DNA of 64,000 nucleotides from Actinotalea sp. JY-7876 (GCF_014042015.1 NZ_CP059493.1:372001-436000), one strand, 5' to 3'; positions 25,976 through 34,976 are shown, numbered from the stretch's first letter. The notes: generated by a model from the letters alone, not told the origin. Numbers and translations are program-made.

Positions 25976-26758
25976 TCAGACGAGCTCGACCAGGCGCGTG
26001 TCCTCGAGGGAGACGAGGTCACGGCCACGCTGGGGGAGAGCGCCGGCGGGCTCGAGCCGCGAGCGCAGGACGGTGAAGGCCTCGCGGGCGGTCTGCTCGT
26101 CGAGCGAGCGGACGACCTCGAGTGCGTCGCTCGAGCGGAGGCCGGCGCCGACGGTGAAGGGGTTCGCGCCGTAGGCGACGATCGCGACGTCGCCGCGGTG
26201 GATGTCGTACTCCTCGATCCGGTACTCGGTGTAGTCCGGGGACCAGATGCCGCGCACGATCCGGAACATGAAGCTCATCTCGTCGATGAGGCCGGCGCGC
26301 AGCTTGGGCGCGATGTAGGCGACATCGGCGTCCGTCGGGTCGAGCGCCGGCGCGTCCGTGCGCAGGCCGGTCTCGTCCTCGCTGAGGAGCAGCGTCCCGT
26401 TCGACGTGCGCGCGATCCTGCGCAGCGCCGAGTGCTGCAGCACGAGGGGGACGTCCAGGTCGGCGCGGGCGAGCGACGACGCACCCGCACCGGCGGAGAC
26501 GACCTCGGTGTACGGCCCGTACCAGTCCCACATCTCGTAGCCGCGCTCGTACACCGCGGCGTACCCCTCGAAGCGCAGCGACCCGCCCTCGGCGTCGGCG
26601 GCGCGCAGCTCGAGCCGCTCAGCCGGCGCGGAGACCCACGCACGAGCGCTCTGTTCGGGCGCGCACCGGCGCTGGCCAGGCCGGTCCGCGCGCTGGGCGA
26701 CCGCCTGCGAGCGCTCACGGCCCGCGGCCGCGATCTGCTCGACGAGCTCGGTGTCCAT
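25976..26758 (-). CDS. Prohead protease (HK97 gp4-like, U35)
   Basis: 260 aa. ATG 26758 overlaps the portal stop (TGATG). Catalytic His109 (LVLQHSALRRIART) and Ser162 (LIDEMSFMFRI) fit the herpes-protease-like fold. GSLRFEGYAAVYERGYEMWD is the family N-terminus. Cleaves the capsid delta domain during maturation. Directly upstream of the capsid gene. Confidence 0.85.
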   Translation of the reverse strand: MDTELVEQIAAAGRERSQAVAQRADRPGQRRCAPEQSARAWVSAPAERLELRAADAEGGSLRFEGYAAVYERGYEMWDWYGPYTEVVSAGAGASSLARADLDVPLVLQHSALRRIARTSNGTLLLSEDETGLRTDAPALDPTDADVAYIAPKLRAGLIDEMSFMFRIVRGIWSPDYTEYRIEEYDIHRGDVAIVAYGANPFTVGAGLRSSDALEVVRSLDEQTAREAFTVLRSRLEPAGALPQRGRDLVSLEDTRLVELV

Positions 26759-27930
26759 CAGTTGCCTCCTGAGGTCTGCGGCTGGTTGGGCGTGCGGGCG
26801 GGCCACAGCCGCTCGAACTGCGCGTAGTCGGCGTCGGAGAGGGGCAGGAGGTCGTCGATCGCACGGACCTGGTCCGGCGTGCGGGTGCGCGAGTCGATCT
26901 GCGCCTTGAACAGCTCGGCGCGCGACTTCGCGTCCATCGCGAGGATCACATCGCGGTTCAGCTTCACGAACTGCGACGACGGGGTGAGGCGCTCGAGCGC
27001 GTCCTCGCGCCGCTTGACCGGCGCGCCCAGGTTCATGATGAGCAGCTGCAGGTTGCGCTGGGTGATGTTCGCGTAGTTGATCGTCGAGGAGTTGACCGCG
27101 ACGTCGACGAGGTCGCCGGGCACACCGTAGAAGCGCGCGAGCGCGACGTCGGAGTACTGCATCTGCTCGATGAACGCAGCCTCGGCGGCCTTGGCGGAGA
27201 TCGCGTTGTAGGACCAGTCCTTGCCCGTGACGAACGGCTCACCGGCCCGCGTCGAGGCGAGGAACCGGCGCTTGGTCCGCTCGGCGTTGAGCGGGTCGAG
27301 GACCTTCTCCTCGTTCTTGAGGATCGCGCTCGGCACGGCTCCGTTCACGAACCAGTCGACCGCGAACTCGGCCGCGGCCTGCGCGCCGGCGAGGTGCAGC
27401 GCGGCGTAGGCGACGGGGGACAGGCCGATCGGGACGCCGGCGACCGTGTGCTGGCGCTCGTGCCAGATGTGCCGGGTCTCGTGCTTCTCGCCGTTGATCC
27501 GGTACTCGGTGATCCGGCCGCCCTTGACGCGCATCGTCACGTCGTCGAGGGAGACGAGGTCGATCTGCGCGGGCAGCCCGAACGCGTCGACCTTGCGGAT
27601 GACGCCGATGTTGTTGCCGCCCCGGTCCAGGCTCATCTGCCCGGAGTACATCCACTCGGCGATCGCCATCGGGTGGCCGTCGGCGACCTCGGTCGGGTTC
27701 ACGAGGACGGGGGGCGTGGACACCGGCACGTTGATGCCGGCGGCCTTCGACCGGCGGTACACGTCGATCGGCATCATCGAGATCAGGTCCGCGCGCAGCC
27801 GGCACGACGCCCACACCACCGACTGGCGCAGCGCCGACGTCGACGTCACCGCGGGGCCGCCAGAGCGGCGCAGAGGCCGGTCCCCGGGCGAGACGTCCCC
27901 CAGGGACACCGAGCGGCGCAGAAGGCTCAC
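26758..27930 (-). CDS. Portal protein, HK97-type
   Basis: 390 aa. SALRQSVVWASCRLRADLIS and LSPVAYAALHLAGAQAAAEF are portal helices; ALARFYGVPGDLVDVAVNSS is the family signature region. Forms the dodecameric DNA channel. C-terminal region Asp/Arg-rich. Confidence 0.9.
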   Translation of the reverse strand: MSLLRRSVSLGDVSPGDRPLRRSGGPAVTSTSALRQSVVWASCRLRADLISMMPIDVYRRSKAAGINVPVSTPPVLVNPTEVADGHPMAIAEWMYSGQMSLDRGGNNIGVIRKVDAFGLPAQIDLVSLDDVTMRVKGGRITEYRINGEKHETRHIWHERQHTVAGVPIGLSPVAYAALHLAGAQAAAEFAVDWFVNGAVPSAILKNEEKVLDPLNAERTKRRFLASTRAGEPFVTGKDWSYNAISAKAAEAAFIEQMQYSDVALARFYGVPGDLVDVAVNSSTINYANITQRNLQLLIMNLGAPVKRREDALERLTPSSQFVKLNRDVILAMDAKSRAELFKAQIDSRTRTPDQVRAIDDLLPLSDADYAQFERLWPARTPNQPQTSGGN

Positions 27931-28109
27931 CGGGCGCTCCTGCGGGTCCGGCGACGGGGCGCCCGGTCGATCACGTACGACACCAGCAGCAGCCCGCCGC
28001 CGGCGACCGCGAGCGCGGCGGCGAGCCCGAGCATGACGCCGGCGAACACCGCGGCCGCGGCCACCAGGGCGAGCAGCCCGACCAGGTCCAGCAGGTCCGT
28101 GAGGCTCAT
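27927..28109 (-). CDS. Small two-TM protein between terminase and portal
   Basis: 60 aa, nearly all hydrophobic (DLVGLLALVAAAAVFAGVML, AALAVAGGGLLLVSYVI) with a basic tail RRRTRRSAR. ATGA-type overlap with portal start region. Function unknown. Confidence 0.6.
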   Translation of the reverse strand: MSLTDLLDLVGLLALVAAAAVFAGVMLGLAAALAVAGGGLLLVSYVIDRAPRRRTRRSAR

Positions 28110-28122
28110 GCCAGCGGCCTCC

Positions 28123-29637
28123 TCACTCGTCTGTCTCCGCGCCGCCGTAGGTCGACTCGTCGGGGTCGTAGTCGTCGCCCCAGAGCTGCACGAGGACGTG
28201 CCGGGCGAGCGTCACCGCGTACAGCGGGGTGATGTCCTTGAGCGACTTGCCGCGCCAGAACGTCCACGCGTCCCCGGTGTAGCGCTTCACGGCCGAGAAC
28301 AGTGCGCCGTCGAGGACCGAGTCGCCCATGTGCTTGATCAGGCCGGACAGCGCGTCGTCGTAGAGACCGCCGCACGCGTCGACCTTGTCCCGCAGCGACA
28401 GTCGCTGGACGATGAAGCCCTCGCGCTCGAGGTCCTTCTCGAGCGCCCCGGCGCCGCCCTGCCCGTCGATCGCGACGACGTTGCCGCCGAGCAGGCCGCG
28501 CAGCTGGACCAGGCGACGGACCGCCCAGTGCGGTGGGCCCTGCTCGTGGTCGATGACCTCGAGGTGCGCCCGCGCACCCGGTGTCTTCGCGGCGAAGCCG
28601 ATCGACGTCCAGTCGCGCTCCGGGGCGACGTCGACGCACCACACCGGCTCCCCGGTCCAGTCCGCCTTGTCCTCATCGACCTTGAGGTCGTTCCACGCGA
28701 GCCGCGGGATAACGGGGTCGGGCACCTTCGCGCTCGGCCACCAGCCGAGGTAGGCGCGGTCGAACTCTTCCGGCTCGTGCTCGAAGGACTCCATCGCGGC
28801 GCGGATCTTCGCCTCGGTGATCGTGTACCCCAGTGCCGGGTGGCAGGCCCACCACGTCGCGGGGTCCGCGCGGTCGGCACCGGCTGGCGCCGCGTACTCG
28901 ATCAGCGCCGTGCGCGAGACGCGCTGGTGCAAGGGCTTGGCGTTCTCGAGCTGCACGCGAGCGCGGGCCGCCTCGAGCTTCTGTCGCAGGTAGACCGACG
29001 ACGCGTCGCCGGCGGCCGACGCGATGTACAGCTGTGCGTCGGGGATCGTCGCCATGGCGGGTGTCATCGCCTGCTCGATGCGCGCGTCCGGGTGAGCGAA
29101 TGCCTCGTCGATCGCACCCTTGTGCAGGGACGGACCGTGACCGGAGGTCGACTTCACCGAGTCGATGCCCCAGGTCGCGCCGTTCGCGAAAGAGATCGCC
29201 TCCTGGCCGTTCTTGCCCGAGAGCCCCGGCTTGCCCGTCCTGCGCCCCACGCGCGGGTTCAGGAAGCTGCGTAGCGGTGAGGCGTTGATCGGCTCCCAGA
29301 AGTCGGCCTCGAGGCGCCCAAGGGCCATGAGCCGGTTCTGCGCGGTGTAGCGCACACGAGCCTTCGGCTTGAACAGGCACGTGTCGGTGAGCTCGGCGCG
29401 CAGGAGCGTCGTCTTCCCGCACTGGCGCAGCACCACGAGCAGGATCTCCTGGTACCACGGAAGCCCGGTCTCGGGGTCGATCTCGTGCGCGATGTCTGCC
29501 GCGAGGCGCTGCCACGGCATGAACGGGGTGCCGAGCCGGCGGCCGACCGAGGCGACGCGGCCGCCACTGGTCTCGCGCTGTGGGTTGCGCTCGGTGGCGT
29601 AGAGCGGGACAGCCTCAGGCCTGCCAGCCCGAACCAC
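28123..29637 (-). CDS. Terminase large subunit
   Basis: 504 aa from GTG 29637. ATPase: LRQCGKTT as deviant Walker A (about residue 70) and GAIDEAF as Walker B with catalytic Glu. Nuclease: acidic residues in WCVDVAPERDW, VVAIDGQG and LYDDALSGL. Packages DNA through the portal. Overlaps the small subunit by 23 bp. Confidence 0.9.
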   Translation of the reverse strand: MVRAGRPEAVPLYATERNPQRETSGGRVASVGRRLGTPFMPWQRLAADIAHEIDPETGLPWYQEILLVVLRQCGKTTLLRAELTDTCLFKPKARVRYTAQNRLMALGRLEADFWEPINASPLRSFLNPRVGRRTGKPGLSGKNGQEAISFANGATWGIDSVKSTSGHGPSLHKGAIDEAFAHPDARIEQAMTPAMATIPDAQLYIASAAGDASSVYLRQKLEAARARVQLENAKPLHQRVSRTALIEYAAPAGADRADPATWWACHPALGYTITEAKIRAAMESFEHEPEEFDRAYLGWWPSAKVPDPVIPRLAWNDLKVDEDKADWTGEPVWCVDVAPERDWTSIGFAAKTPGARAHLEVIDHEQGPPHWAVRRLVQLRGLLGGNVVAIDGQGGAGALEKDLEREGFIVQRLSLRDKVDACGGLYDDALSGLIKHMGDSVLDGALFSAVKRYTGDAWTFWRGKSLKDITPLYAVTLARHVLVQLWGDDYDPDESTYGGAETDE

Positions 29638-30145
29638 CCGCGCCGCCCTCCTGCGCGATGTCCGCGAGCATCGCGGCCGCGTCCGCCGCGAGGTCGCCCT
29701 CGCCCTCGTCGTCGTCGTCTCGTAGGCCGGCGAATCCGAGGAGCGCGAGGCGCTGCAGAACCTCGAGCTGCCGCAGCTGCACCGGAGAGACGAGGTCGAG
29801 GCGGTCGAGCGTCCCGATCTGGTCGAGCACCCGCGCGTTCAGCCGTCCGATGCCCACGAGGTGCCGGCGGAACGCGACACGGTCGTCCGGCTCGCGCAGG
29901 TCCTCGAGGAAGGCCTGCTCGAGCGGACCGGCCGGCGCCGTCATGTCCAGCGAGCCCGCCGCCGCCACGGGGGCCGGTGTGGGCGTCGTCGACGCGCTCT
30001 CCCCGGGCGCGTCCGTGCGCTCGACGGCAGCCTTCTGCCGCGCGCGCCAGCCGCGCATGTACTCGCGCTTCGCCGCCCGGCACACCTCGCACTTGCACCC
30101 CTGGCGGTACCCGGACCGGCCGTGGTTGGTCACCTCACGAGCCAT
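29615..30145 (-). CDS. Terminase small subunit
   Basis: 176 aa from ATG 30145 with GGAGG 8 nt before (a GTG at 30154 falls inside that site). Opens with a Cys/basic region GYRQGCKCEVCRAAKREYMR, then a disordered Ala/Pro part and a helical core LEDLREPDDRVAFRRHLVGI. Would recognise the packaging site with the HNH protein upstream. Confidence 0.7.
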   Translation of the reverse strand: MAREVTNHGRSGYRQGCKCEVCRAAKREYMRGWRARQKAAVERTDAPGESASTTPTPAPVAAAGSLDMTAPAGPLEQAFLEDLREPDDRVAFRRHLVGIGRLNARVLDQIGTLDRLDLVSPVQLRQLEVLQRLALLGFAGLRDDDDEGEGDLAADAAAMLADIAQEGGAGGSGWQA

Positions 30146-30276
30146 CCGCGGCACCTCCGATCACACGCCGTAGGGCATCACCTGGGGAGAGCCGTGGGGG
30201 GAGAGAGAACGGGCAGTGCGCGGGTCGCCCGGCCGATCTGCCCTCAAGAAAAAGTGCCGCCGACCTGCGGGAACGC

Positions 30277-30609
30277 TCAGGACAGGTCGGGCGGTGGAAC
30301 CGCTCGGGACCGAGGTCGAGGCGGCGTCGGCACGCCTCTGCGCCAGCCCGCGTTGCACCCGAAGTGCGCGGGCCGCAGGTTCCACGGTGCGGTGGGGTGG
30401 CCGCCGTCCTCGAGCCGGACGATGTGGTCCAGGCTCGGTCCGTGCGGATGGTTGTGCCGCAGCCCGAACAGGATCACGCGCTCGAGCTCGGGGTAGAGGC
30501 AGACGGGCCGCTCGCACAGCGAACCGGGCGGGCACAGCTCCTTGACCAGCCGACGCCACACGCGGCCCTGCCGACCCCGGCGCGGATCCCACTCGTGGAG
30601 CGACGGCAT
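30277..30609 (-). CDS. HNH endonuclease next to terminase
   Basis: 110 aa. HNHPHGPSLDHIVRLEDGGH and WNLRPAHFGCNAGW give the DH...N...H beta-beta-alpha metal fold; CPPGSLCERPVC may bind zinc. HNH proteins beside terminase are needed for cos cleavage in HK97-like phages, suggesting cohesive-end packaging here (inference). GGGGGGC is 3 nt before the ATG. Confidence 0.8.
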   Translation of the reverse strand: MPSLHEWDPRRGRQGRVWRRLVKELCPPGSLCERPVCLYPELERVILFGLRHNHPHGPSLDHIVRLEDGGHPTAPWNLRPAHFGCNAGWRRGVPTPPRPRSRAVPPPDLS

Positions 30610-30830
30610 GCTGCCCCCCAGCCCTGCACGGTCCTCGGCTTCGGCCGCTCGAGGCGGCACGTCGTTGGTCCGATCCGGTGCGCGAGCTGGGGTGCTTGTG
30701 GGCGGGGCCGGCTACGTCGGGCCGCACGACGCTCCGATGACCCGCACCCCCGTGCGGCCCGCCGACCCCTTGCACCCGCGCGGTGGCGGGGCGACCTGCG
30801 TCCCCGAGCGTCGCCACCCGGGAAGCACGA

Positions 30831-30856
30831 AGGGCCCGGCCGCTTGGCCGAGCCCT
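30831..30856 (-). terminator. 11-bp hairpin with tetraloop
   Basis: AGGGCCCGGCC / GGCCGAGCCCT with GCTT loop and one mismatch. Followed on the minus strand by TCGTGCTTCC, a weak T-tract. Only ~25 nt from the predicted start site, so it could end a short RNA or early readthrough. Confidence 0.55.
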
Positions 30857-30887
30857 GTCCGTGGGCATGACGTACCCACTGCGCGCG

Positions 30888-30917
30888 AGGCTACGTCGGT
30901 CGGGGGTCGCCCGTCAA
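30888..30917 (-). promoter_or_regulatory. Predicted late promoter
   Basis: On the minus strand: TTGACG (30917-30912), 18 bp, TAGCCT (30893-30888). Start near 30881. No other good promoter is seen between the early genes and the HNH/terminase operon. Confidence 0.5.
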
Positions 30918-31038
30918 CACCGGCTCGCCCTGGGTCCTGTCCTCGCACTCGGCCGCGAGGGATGGCACAGCGTGGGCGCCGCGCTCCGGGTGGCACCGAC
31001 AGTGCCAGTCCGACCGACCGTGGCCTACCCGGACAGCG

Positions 31039-31809
31039 TCACTCACCGGCGGCGCTCTCGTAGACGAGCCCGGTCAGGATCCTCGGCAGCCCCTCGTCAC
31101 GAGCTCGCGACGGCGTGCGGCGTGCGACACGCGGCTCGTCTAGCATGGCCGCGGTCGCGAGGCGGACGTGCTCACCGAGCACACCGATCGTCGCCGCATC
31201 CCACGCGGACCCGCAGCGCCGGCAGATCGCGGCGAGCGGCTCGATGACCACCTGCAGCCCGCCCACCTGAGCGCAGACCATGCACGGCACGTTCGGCTTC
31301 ATCGGTGCGGTGGCCCAGGTCGTCGTGATCCGAGCGTGCGACCACCAGCCGAGGACGTCGCGGTCGAGGTAGCGCAGGTCGTCGTCGTCGAGCTCGTGCG
31401 CGCGCGAGGCGATGAGGCGAAGGTCCGCGGGCAGCCTGGTCGAGTCGGCGCTGAACGCTCGAGTCACCCACCACCGGGACTGCCGTCGCATCGTGCGCAG
31501 CGTGTCAGCCGCGTCGAGGCTGCCCGGAGGGCGCGACTCGTGGCCGGTGCTGCTGCTCGTGCCGGCCGTCGAGCCGCCGGCGTCGCGGGCGAGCTGCTCG
31601 ACCAGGGGCGGGTGCACGACCGTGTGCGCCGTCGGGGCCAGGCGCACCTTCGGCCCGTAGCCGAGATCGGCGAGGTAGCCGAGCGCGTCGAGCGCCACCC
31701 ACTGCGTCCCGACGGTGGTCATCGGCTCAAGGAGGTCCTCGATCCGGTCGGTGATGCGGGCGGTGCGTGAGGTGCGGGCGTCGGTCGGGGGTCGGGTGTG
31801 CGTCGTCAT
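31039..31809 (-). CDS. Phage protein of unknown function with zinc-ribbon motif
   Basis: 256 aa. The C-terminal half contains CMVCAQVGGLQVVIEPLAAI followed by CRRCGSAW, a likely four-Cys zinc site. N-terminal half helical with ALGYLADLGYGPKV. Last gene of the early group, before the terminator region. No family recognised. Confidence 0.65.
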   Translation of the reverse strand: MTTHTRPPTDARTSRTARITDRIEDLLEPMTTVGTQWVALDALGYLADLGYGPKVRLAPTAHTVVHPPLVEQLARDAGGSTAGTSSSTGHESRPPGSLDAADTLRTMRRQSRWWVTRAFSADSTRLPADLRLIASRAHELDDDDLRYLDRDVLGWWSHARITTTWATAPMKPNVPCMVCAQVGGLQVVIEPLAAICRRCGSAWDAATIGVLGEHVRLATAAMLDEPRVARRTPSRARDEGLPRILTGLVYESAAGE

Positions 31810-32843
31810 CGGGTCTCTCCTCGGGGTCTGGTCGTGCGGCCGCCGCGGCGGCCCCTGCGGCGGCGGCCGCCTGGCGGCGGCGCCGCCTCCCTGCCCTCCC
31901 CGTCCAGGCCCTCCCCGACCCGACCCGTCCCGTCCCGTCCCGGTGTTCCCGTCGGCTGCACCCAGGCGTCCTGTCGCGTCCTGCCCGGGCCTGGCAGGTC
32001 CCTGTCAGGAGCGGTCGGCGCATCGGCGGGTCGCACGCGCTGGGGTGCGGGGTCCGCGGGCCGCGCGCTGCCGGGTCGCACACCATCGGGTGCGGTGTCC
32101 GGGCGCTGCAGCGGGGTGCCGGGCTTGAGGTCGGCGATGGACTCGTCCTGCAGCGGCGGCGGCGTGAGGCCGTGCTCGGCGAGCAGCGACGCGTAGCCGT
32201 TGAGCCACTTGCGGGTCGAGCGGGAGTAGTACGGGTGACGCGGCGCCGGCAGGAGCGGCAGCTCAGCGTCGGCCACCTCGAGCGGTCGATCGCCGCGAGC
32301 GCTGTTACAGCTCGAGCAGGCGACGACCGAGGTGTCGGGTGAGGCGGGTTGGCCGGGTGGGCGGTGGTCGTAGGTGCCGGCGAGCTTGCCGGTGCGGGCG
32401 TTGAAGTTGACGACCTTGCCGCAGTAGCGGCAGGCGTCGCCGTCGCGCATGCGGATCAGGACGGTCACGGCGGGGTTGCCGTTGTCGGCGCGGCGCTGCT
32501 TCTCCCACGCGATGACCTCGGCCGTCTTGATGTGGACGAAGTCGGGGTCGTTGAGCAGCTGAACGACGCGGCGCCCGTCGACCTCGACCGGCGTCATCAG
32601 CCCGGATGGCTCCGCGAGTGCGATCAGCCGTTCGGTGCGGGCTCGGGTGCCGCCGATGAGGCGCGCCGTCGCCATGGTGACGATGTAGTCGGTGGCGTGG
32701 GGGTGCTGCGCGGACTGCGCAGCGACCCGCATGAAGAAGCCGAAGACCTCGTCGACCGAGCCCTCGTCGGCCTCCGGGTGCTCAGCAACCTCGAGCAGCG
32801 CCGGGTACGTCGCTGCCGTGTCGCCAAGGCGGAGCCATGCCAC
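31806..32843 (-). CDS. HNH-domain protein of the replication region
   Basis: 345 aa. Starts MAWLRLGDTAATYPALLEVA, like actinophage replication-region proteins. An HNH/zinc region follows: DACRYCGKVVNFNAR, TYDHRPPG and VVACSSCNSARGDR. The C-terminal 100 residues are disordered, rich in Pro, Arg and Gly. Probably a DNA-binding nuclease or replisome helper; it takes the place where replication initiator genes often lie. Confidence 0.65.
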   Translation of the reverse strand: MAWLRLGDTAATYPALLEVAEHPEADEGSVDEVFGFFMRVAAQSAQHPHATDYIVTMATARLIGGTRARTERLIALAEPSGLMTPVEVDGRRVVQLLNDPDFVHIKTAEVIAWEKQRRADNGNPAVTVLIRMRDGDACRYCGKVVNFNARTGKLAGTYDHRPPGQPASPDTSVVACSSCNSARGDRPLEVADAELPLLPAPRHPYYSRSTRKWLNGYASLLAEHGLTPPPLQDESIADLKPGTPLQRPDTAPDGVRPGSARPADPAPQRVRPADAPTAPDRDLPGPGRTRQDAWVQPTGTPGRDGTGRVGEGLDGEGREAAPPPGGRRRRGRRGGRTTRPRGETR

Positions 32844-32903
32844 AGGGTGTTCCTCTCGATCGGTGCTGGTGTGACATCGGGCGGAGAGCCCTCACGGCGG
32901 ATG

Positions 32904-33491
32904 TCACGGGTCGCGAGCGCAGGCCGGGTGCATGGTGTAGGTCGCATCGCGGGCGGCCAGGACACCGTCGAGCGGGTGCCCGCACTCGGTGCACTTCGGT
33001 GCCTCGGCGCGCGCCCGGCCCGAGGTCTTCGGGCAGGAGCGGGCGTGCTGGCGGTACAGCGGCTCGTCGTCCGGCACGGTGTCGTGGCCAGCGACGACGA
33101 CGGCCACGGGCTTGCCCCGGACTTCCGAGCGGTACACCGACCCGTCCTCGCGCGGCAGCGGGTCCAGCGCAACGCGCTTCCCGGTCGCCGTCGTGACCAC
33201 GCGGATCGGCCAGCCGCAGTCCGGGCACGCGGTCGTGCCCGGCACACGCCACAGCGTCTGCTCAAGCGCGCCGAGCGCCTGCGACCACGTCTCGACCGAC
33301 GCGTCCCGGTCGAGGCCGGCCGCCTTGCGTACGAGCTTTCGGCGGCCCGCGTCGGCGACGGTCCCGCCGACGAGCGTCAGCTCGAACGGCTGCAGACCCA
33401 GGTGCGCCGCCGCGGCCGCGAGCGCGTCGGCCTTCCGACGCCGGTTCGTCTCGGCGTACTTGCTGTGGCTGTAGTCCTTCGCCGCCGTCAT
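32904..33491 (-). CDS. Zinc-ribbon phage protein
   Basis: 195 aa from ATG 33491. N-terminal basic region; ACPDCGWPIRVVTTATGKRV and a second CTECGHPL give two CxxC-type fingers. A Pro/Asp-rich middle part. The divergent membrane gene starts 9 bp away, so the region upstream of the ATG is not shared with another early gene. Confidence 0.65.
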   Translation of the reverse strand: MTAAKDYSHSKYAETNRRRKADALAAAAAHLGLQPFELTLVGGTVADAGRRKLVRKAAGLDRDASVETWSQALGALEQTLWRVPGTTACPDCGWPIRVVTTATGKRVALDPLPREDGSVYRSEVRGKPVAVVVAGHDTVPDDEPLYRQHARSCPKTSGRARAEAPKCTECGHPLDGVLAARDATYTMHPACARDP

Positions 33492-33500
33492 GCGGCGTCC

Positions 33501-34013
33501 ATGCCTGCGGGCCGCAACACGGGACTCAAGGGACGCCTCGGGTCCGCCGATGACAGGGAGGTGGGCCCCGCATTCATCGCCGCCGCCGGGGCGGTCCTGG
33601 TTACGTTCCTCGTGCATGGTTCTGCCTGGGGCCGTGACGGTCGCCGTGTTGCACGTGCGAAGCGCGATCTTGAGCTCGTCGCCGTCATGGAACCGGGAGC
33701 AGCGCGGGACCGGCTGCGCGTCCATGCTGAGCGCGAAGTGACACAGCTAGTCGCCTGGCGCGAGGCGCGGACAGGGACCGCGCCGTGGCGAGCGAAGCGG
33801 GACATAGCAATCGCGCGGAACATCGCCCTGGTGGGGATCGCGGGCTCCGCGTGGCTCGTCACCTTCGCGGTGGTGAATCCGGACATGTCCGAGGACGCAA
33901 GGATCGTCTCCGCCATCATGGCCGCGGTGCTGTTGGCCATCGCGGTGACGGCGATCGCGCTCACGTGGCGGGCGATCCGGGTACTCGAAGCTGCGGAATT
34001 GGACGAGGAGTAG
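33501..34013 (+). CDS. Opposite-strand membrane protein (moron) within the early operon
   Basis: 170 aa from ATG 33501. Three hydrophobic segments: AFIAAAGAVLVTFLVHGSAW, IALVGIAGSAWLVTFAVV and VSAIMAAVLLAIAVTAIALT. Between them a charged region VAWREARTGTAPWRAKRD. Codon third positions are less GC-rich than neighbours. It is transcribed against the early genes, as lysogeny-expressed extra genes are. No ribosome-binding site is seen; a GTG at ~33555 is possible. Confidence 0.65.
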   Translation: MPAGRNTGLKGRLGSADDREVGPAFIAAAGAVLVTFLVHGSAWGRDGRRVARAKRDLELVAVMEPGAARDRLRVHAEREVTQLVAWREARTGTAPWRAKRDIAIARNIALVGIAGSAWLVTFAVVNPDMSEDARIVSAIMAAVLLAIAVTAIALTWRAIRVLEAAELDEE

Positions 34014-34017
34014 CGGC

Positions 34018-34707
34018 TCACCGGTCACCCCGTAGGACCGTGATGGCGCGCTGCACCTCGTCGAAGAGGTACGCCGAGCCGCCGGTGTCGGGGTGCGTGT
34101 TGCGTTGCGCCAGGCGCGTGACCTGCGGGCGGTACGCGGGGTCCTCGAGGAGGCGGCTCGTGGCGGTCGCGAGGGAGTCGCCACGCAGGTCCGGCCACGC
34201 GGCCTTCGCCAGCACCTCGGCCGCCGCCGCGCGGCTCATCGGCGCGTTGGTGACGATCGCCGGGCCACCGCCGATCTGCCGGTAGCCGCGGTACTGCTCA
34301 CCCGAGCGGGCGGCGCCGTACCGGTCGACCGCCCGGAGCGCCTCGAGCGTGAGCGCGACGGCATACACGTTGTGCTGCCACGGCGCCTGCAGGCCCTTGG
34401 TGCGGTACGACGGCGCACCCGCGTACTGGTCCGAGCGGTAGAGCAGCGGGCCGTGCTTGGAGTCGAACGCGACGATGACGGCCGGGCTCTCGACGCGGGC
34501 CTGCGCGCGCAGGGTCCCGTCGAGGCGCAGGTCCTGCTCGCGGACGTCGACCTCGATCACCAGGCCGGTCGCGTCGAGGTGGTTCAGCTCGCGCTCGAGC
34601 AGGTCGCTGGCCTGTGACCAGGTCACCTTGAACTGCGACGTCGCGCGCTCTGCGGGCGCGCGCAGCCACGCGCGGTCCGACAGGGGCCGGGTCGTGTACT
34701 TCACCAC
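34018..34707 (-). CDS. Phage protein with C-terminal J-domain-like region
   Basis: 229 aa. GTG 34707 has GGAGG 7 nt before. The last 40 residues read YRPQVTRLAQRNTHPDTGG then AYLFDEVQRAITVL: the HPD motif between two helices, as in DnaJ. The N-terminal 180 residues are alpha/beta without recognised domain. A J-domain would recruit the host DnaK; the target (replication proteins?) is inference. Confidence 0.65.
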   Translation of the reverse strand: MVKYTTRPLSDRAWLRAPAERATSQFKVTWSQASDLLERELNHLDATGLVIEVDVREQDLRLDGTLRAQARVESPAVIVAFDSKHGPLLYRSDQYAGAPSYRTKGLQAPWQHNVYAVALTLEALRAVDRYGAARSGEQYRGYRQIGGGPAIVTNAPMSRAAAAEVLAKAAWPDLRGDSLATATSRLLEDPAYRPQVTRLAQRNTHPDTGGSAYLFDEVQRAITVLRGDR

Positions 34708-34976
34708 GGGGTCACCTCCGGGCGCGCGAGCTGGCCGTACAGGCGCACCTGGAGGCGGCTCGAGCGCGCCGCCGCGGAGTCCACGTAGACGCCGCCGAGC
34801 TCGGCGAGCAGGTGCCGGCCCGCCGTCCCGTCGCCCTGCGCGAGGGCGGTGCGGTCGATGTCCCGCAGGACCCCGCTGCCGGTCTGGACCAGGGCCATGC
34901 GTGCGGCGTGCATCTCCGCGCGCGACGTCGCGGCCGCGCAGGCGAGGAGCGCGTCGGTCGAGCTGAGGGCGGTCAC
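34701..34976 (-). CDS. Small helical phage protein
   Basis: 91 aa from GTG 34976, GTGA overlap. Helical: ALLACAAATSRAEMHAARMA. No family recognised. Confidence 0.55.
   Translation of the reverse strand: MTALSSTDALLACAAATSRAEMHAARMALVQTGSGVLRDIDRTALAQGDGTAGRHLLAELGGVYVDSAAARSSRLQVRLYGQLARPEVTPW

Larger units (their letters stand above)
30610..31038 (-). promoter_or_regulatory. Gene-free late-operon leader with promoter and hairpins
   Basis: No convincing gene in 429 bp. On the minus strand it holds a promoter (30917-30888), a strong hairpin (30856-30831) and a pair of mutually exclusive hairpins (30760-30719) before the HNH gene. This is where early and late minus-strand genes meet. Confidence 0.6.

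Noticed and set aside
30712-30996. 94-aa minus-strand frame in the late leader
   Set aside because: No ribosome site, odd composition, and it overlaps the promoter and hairpins.
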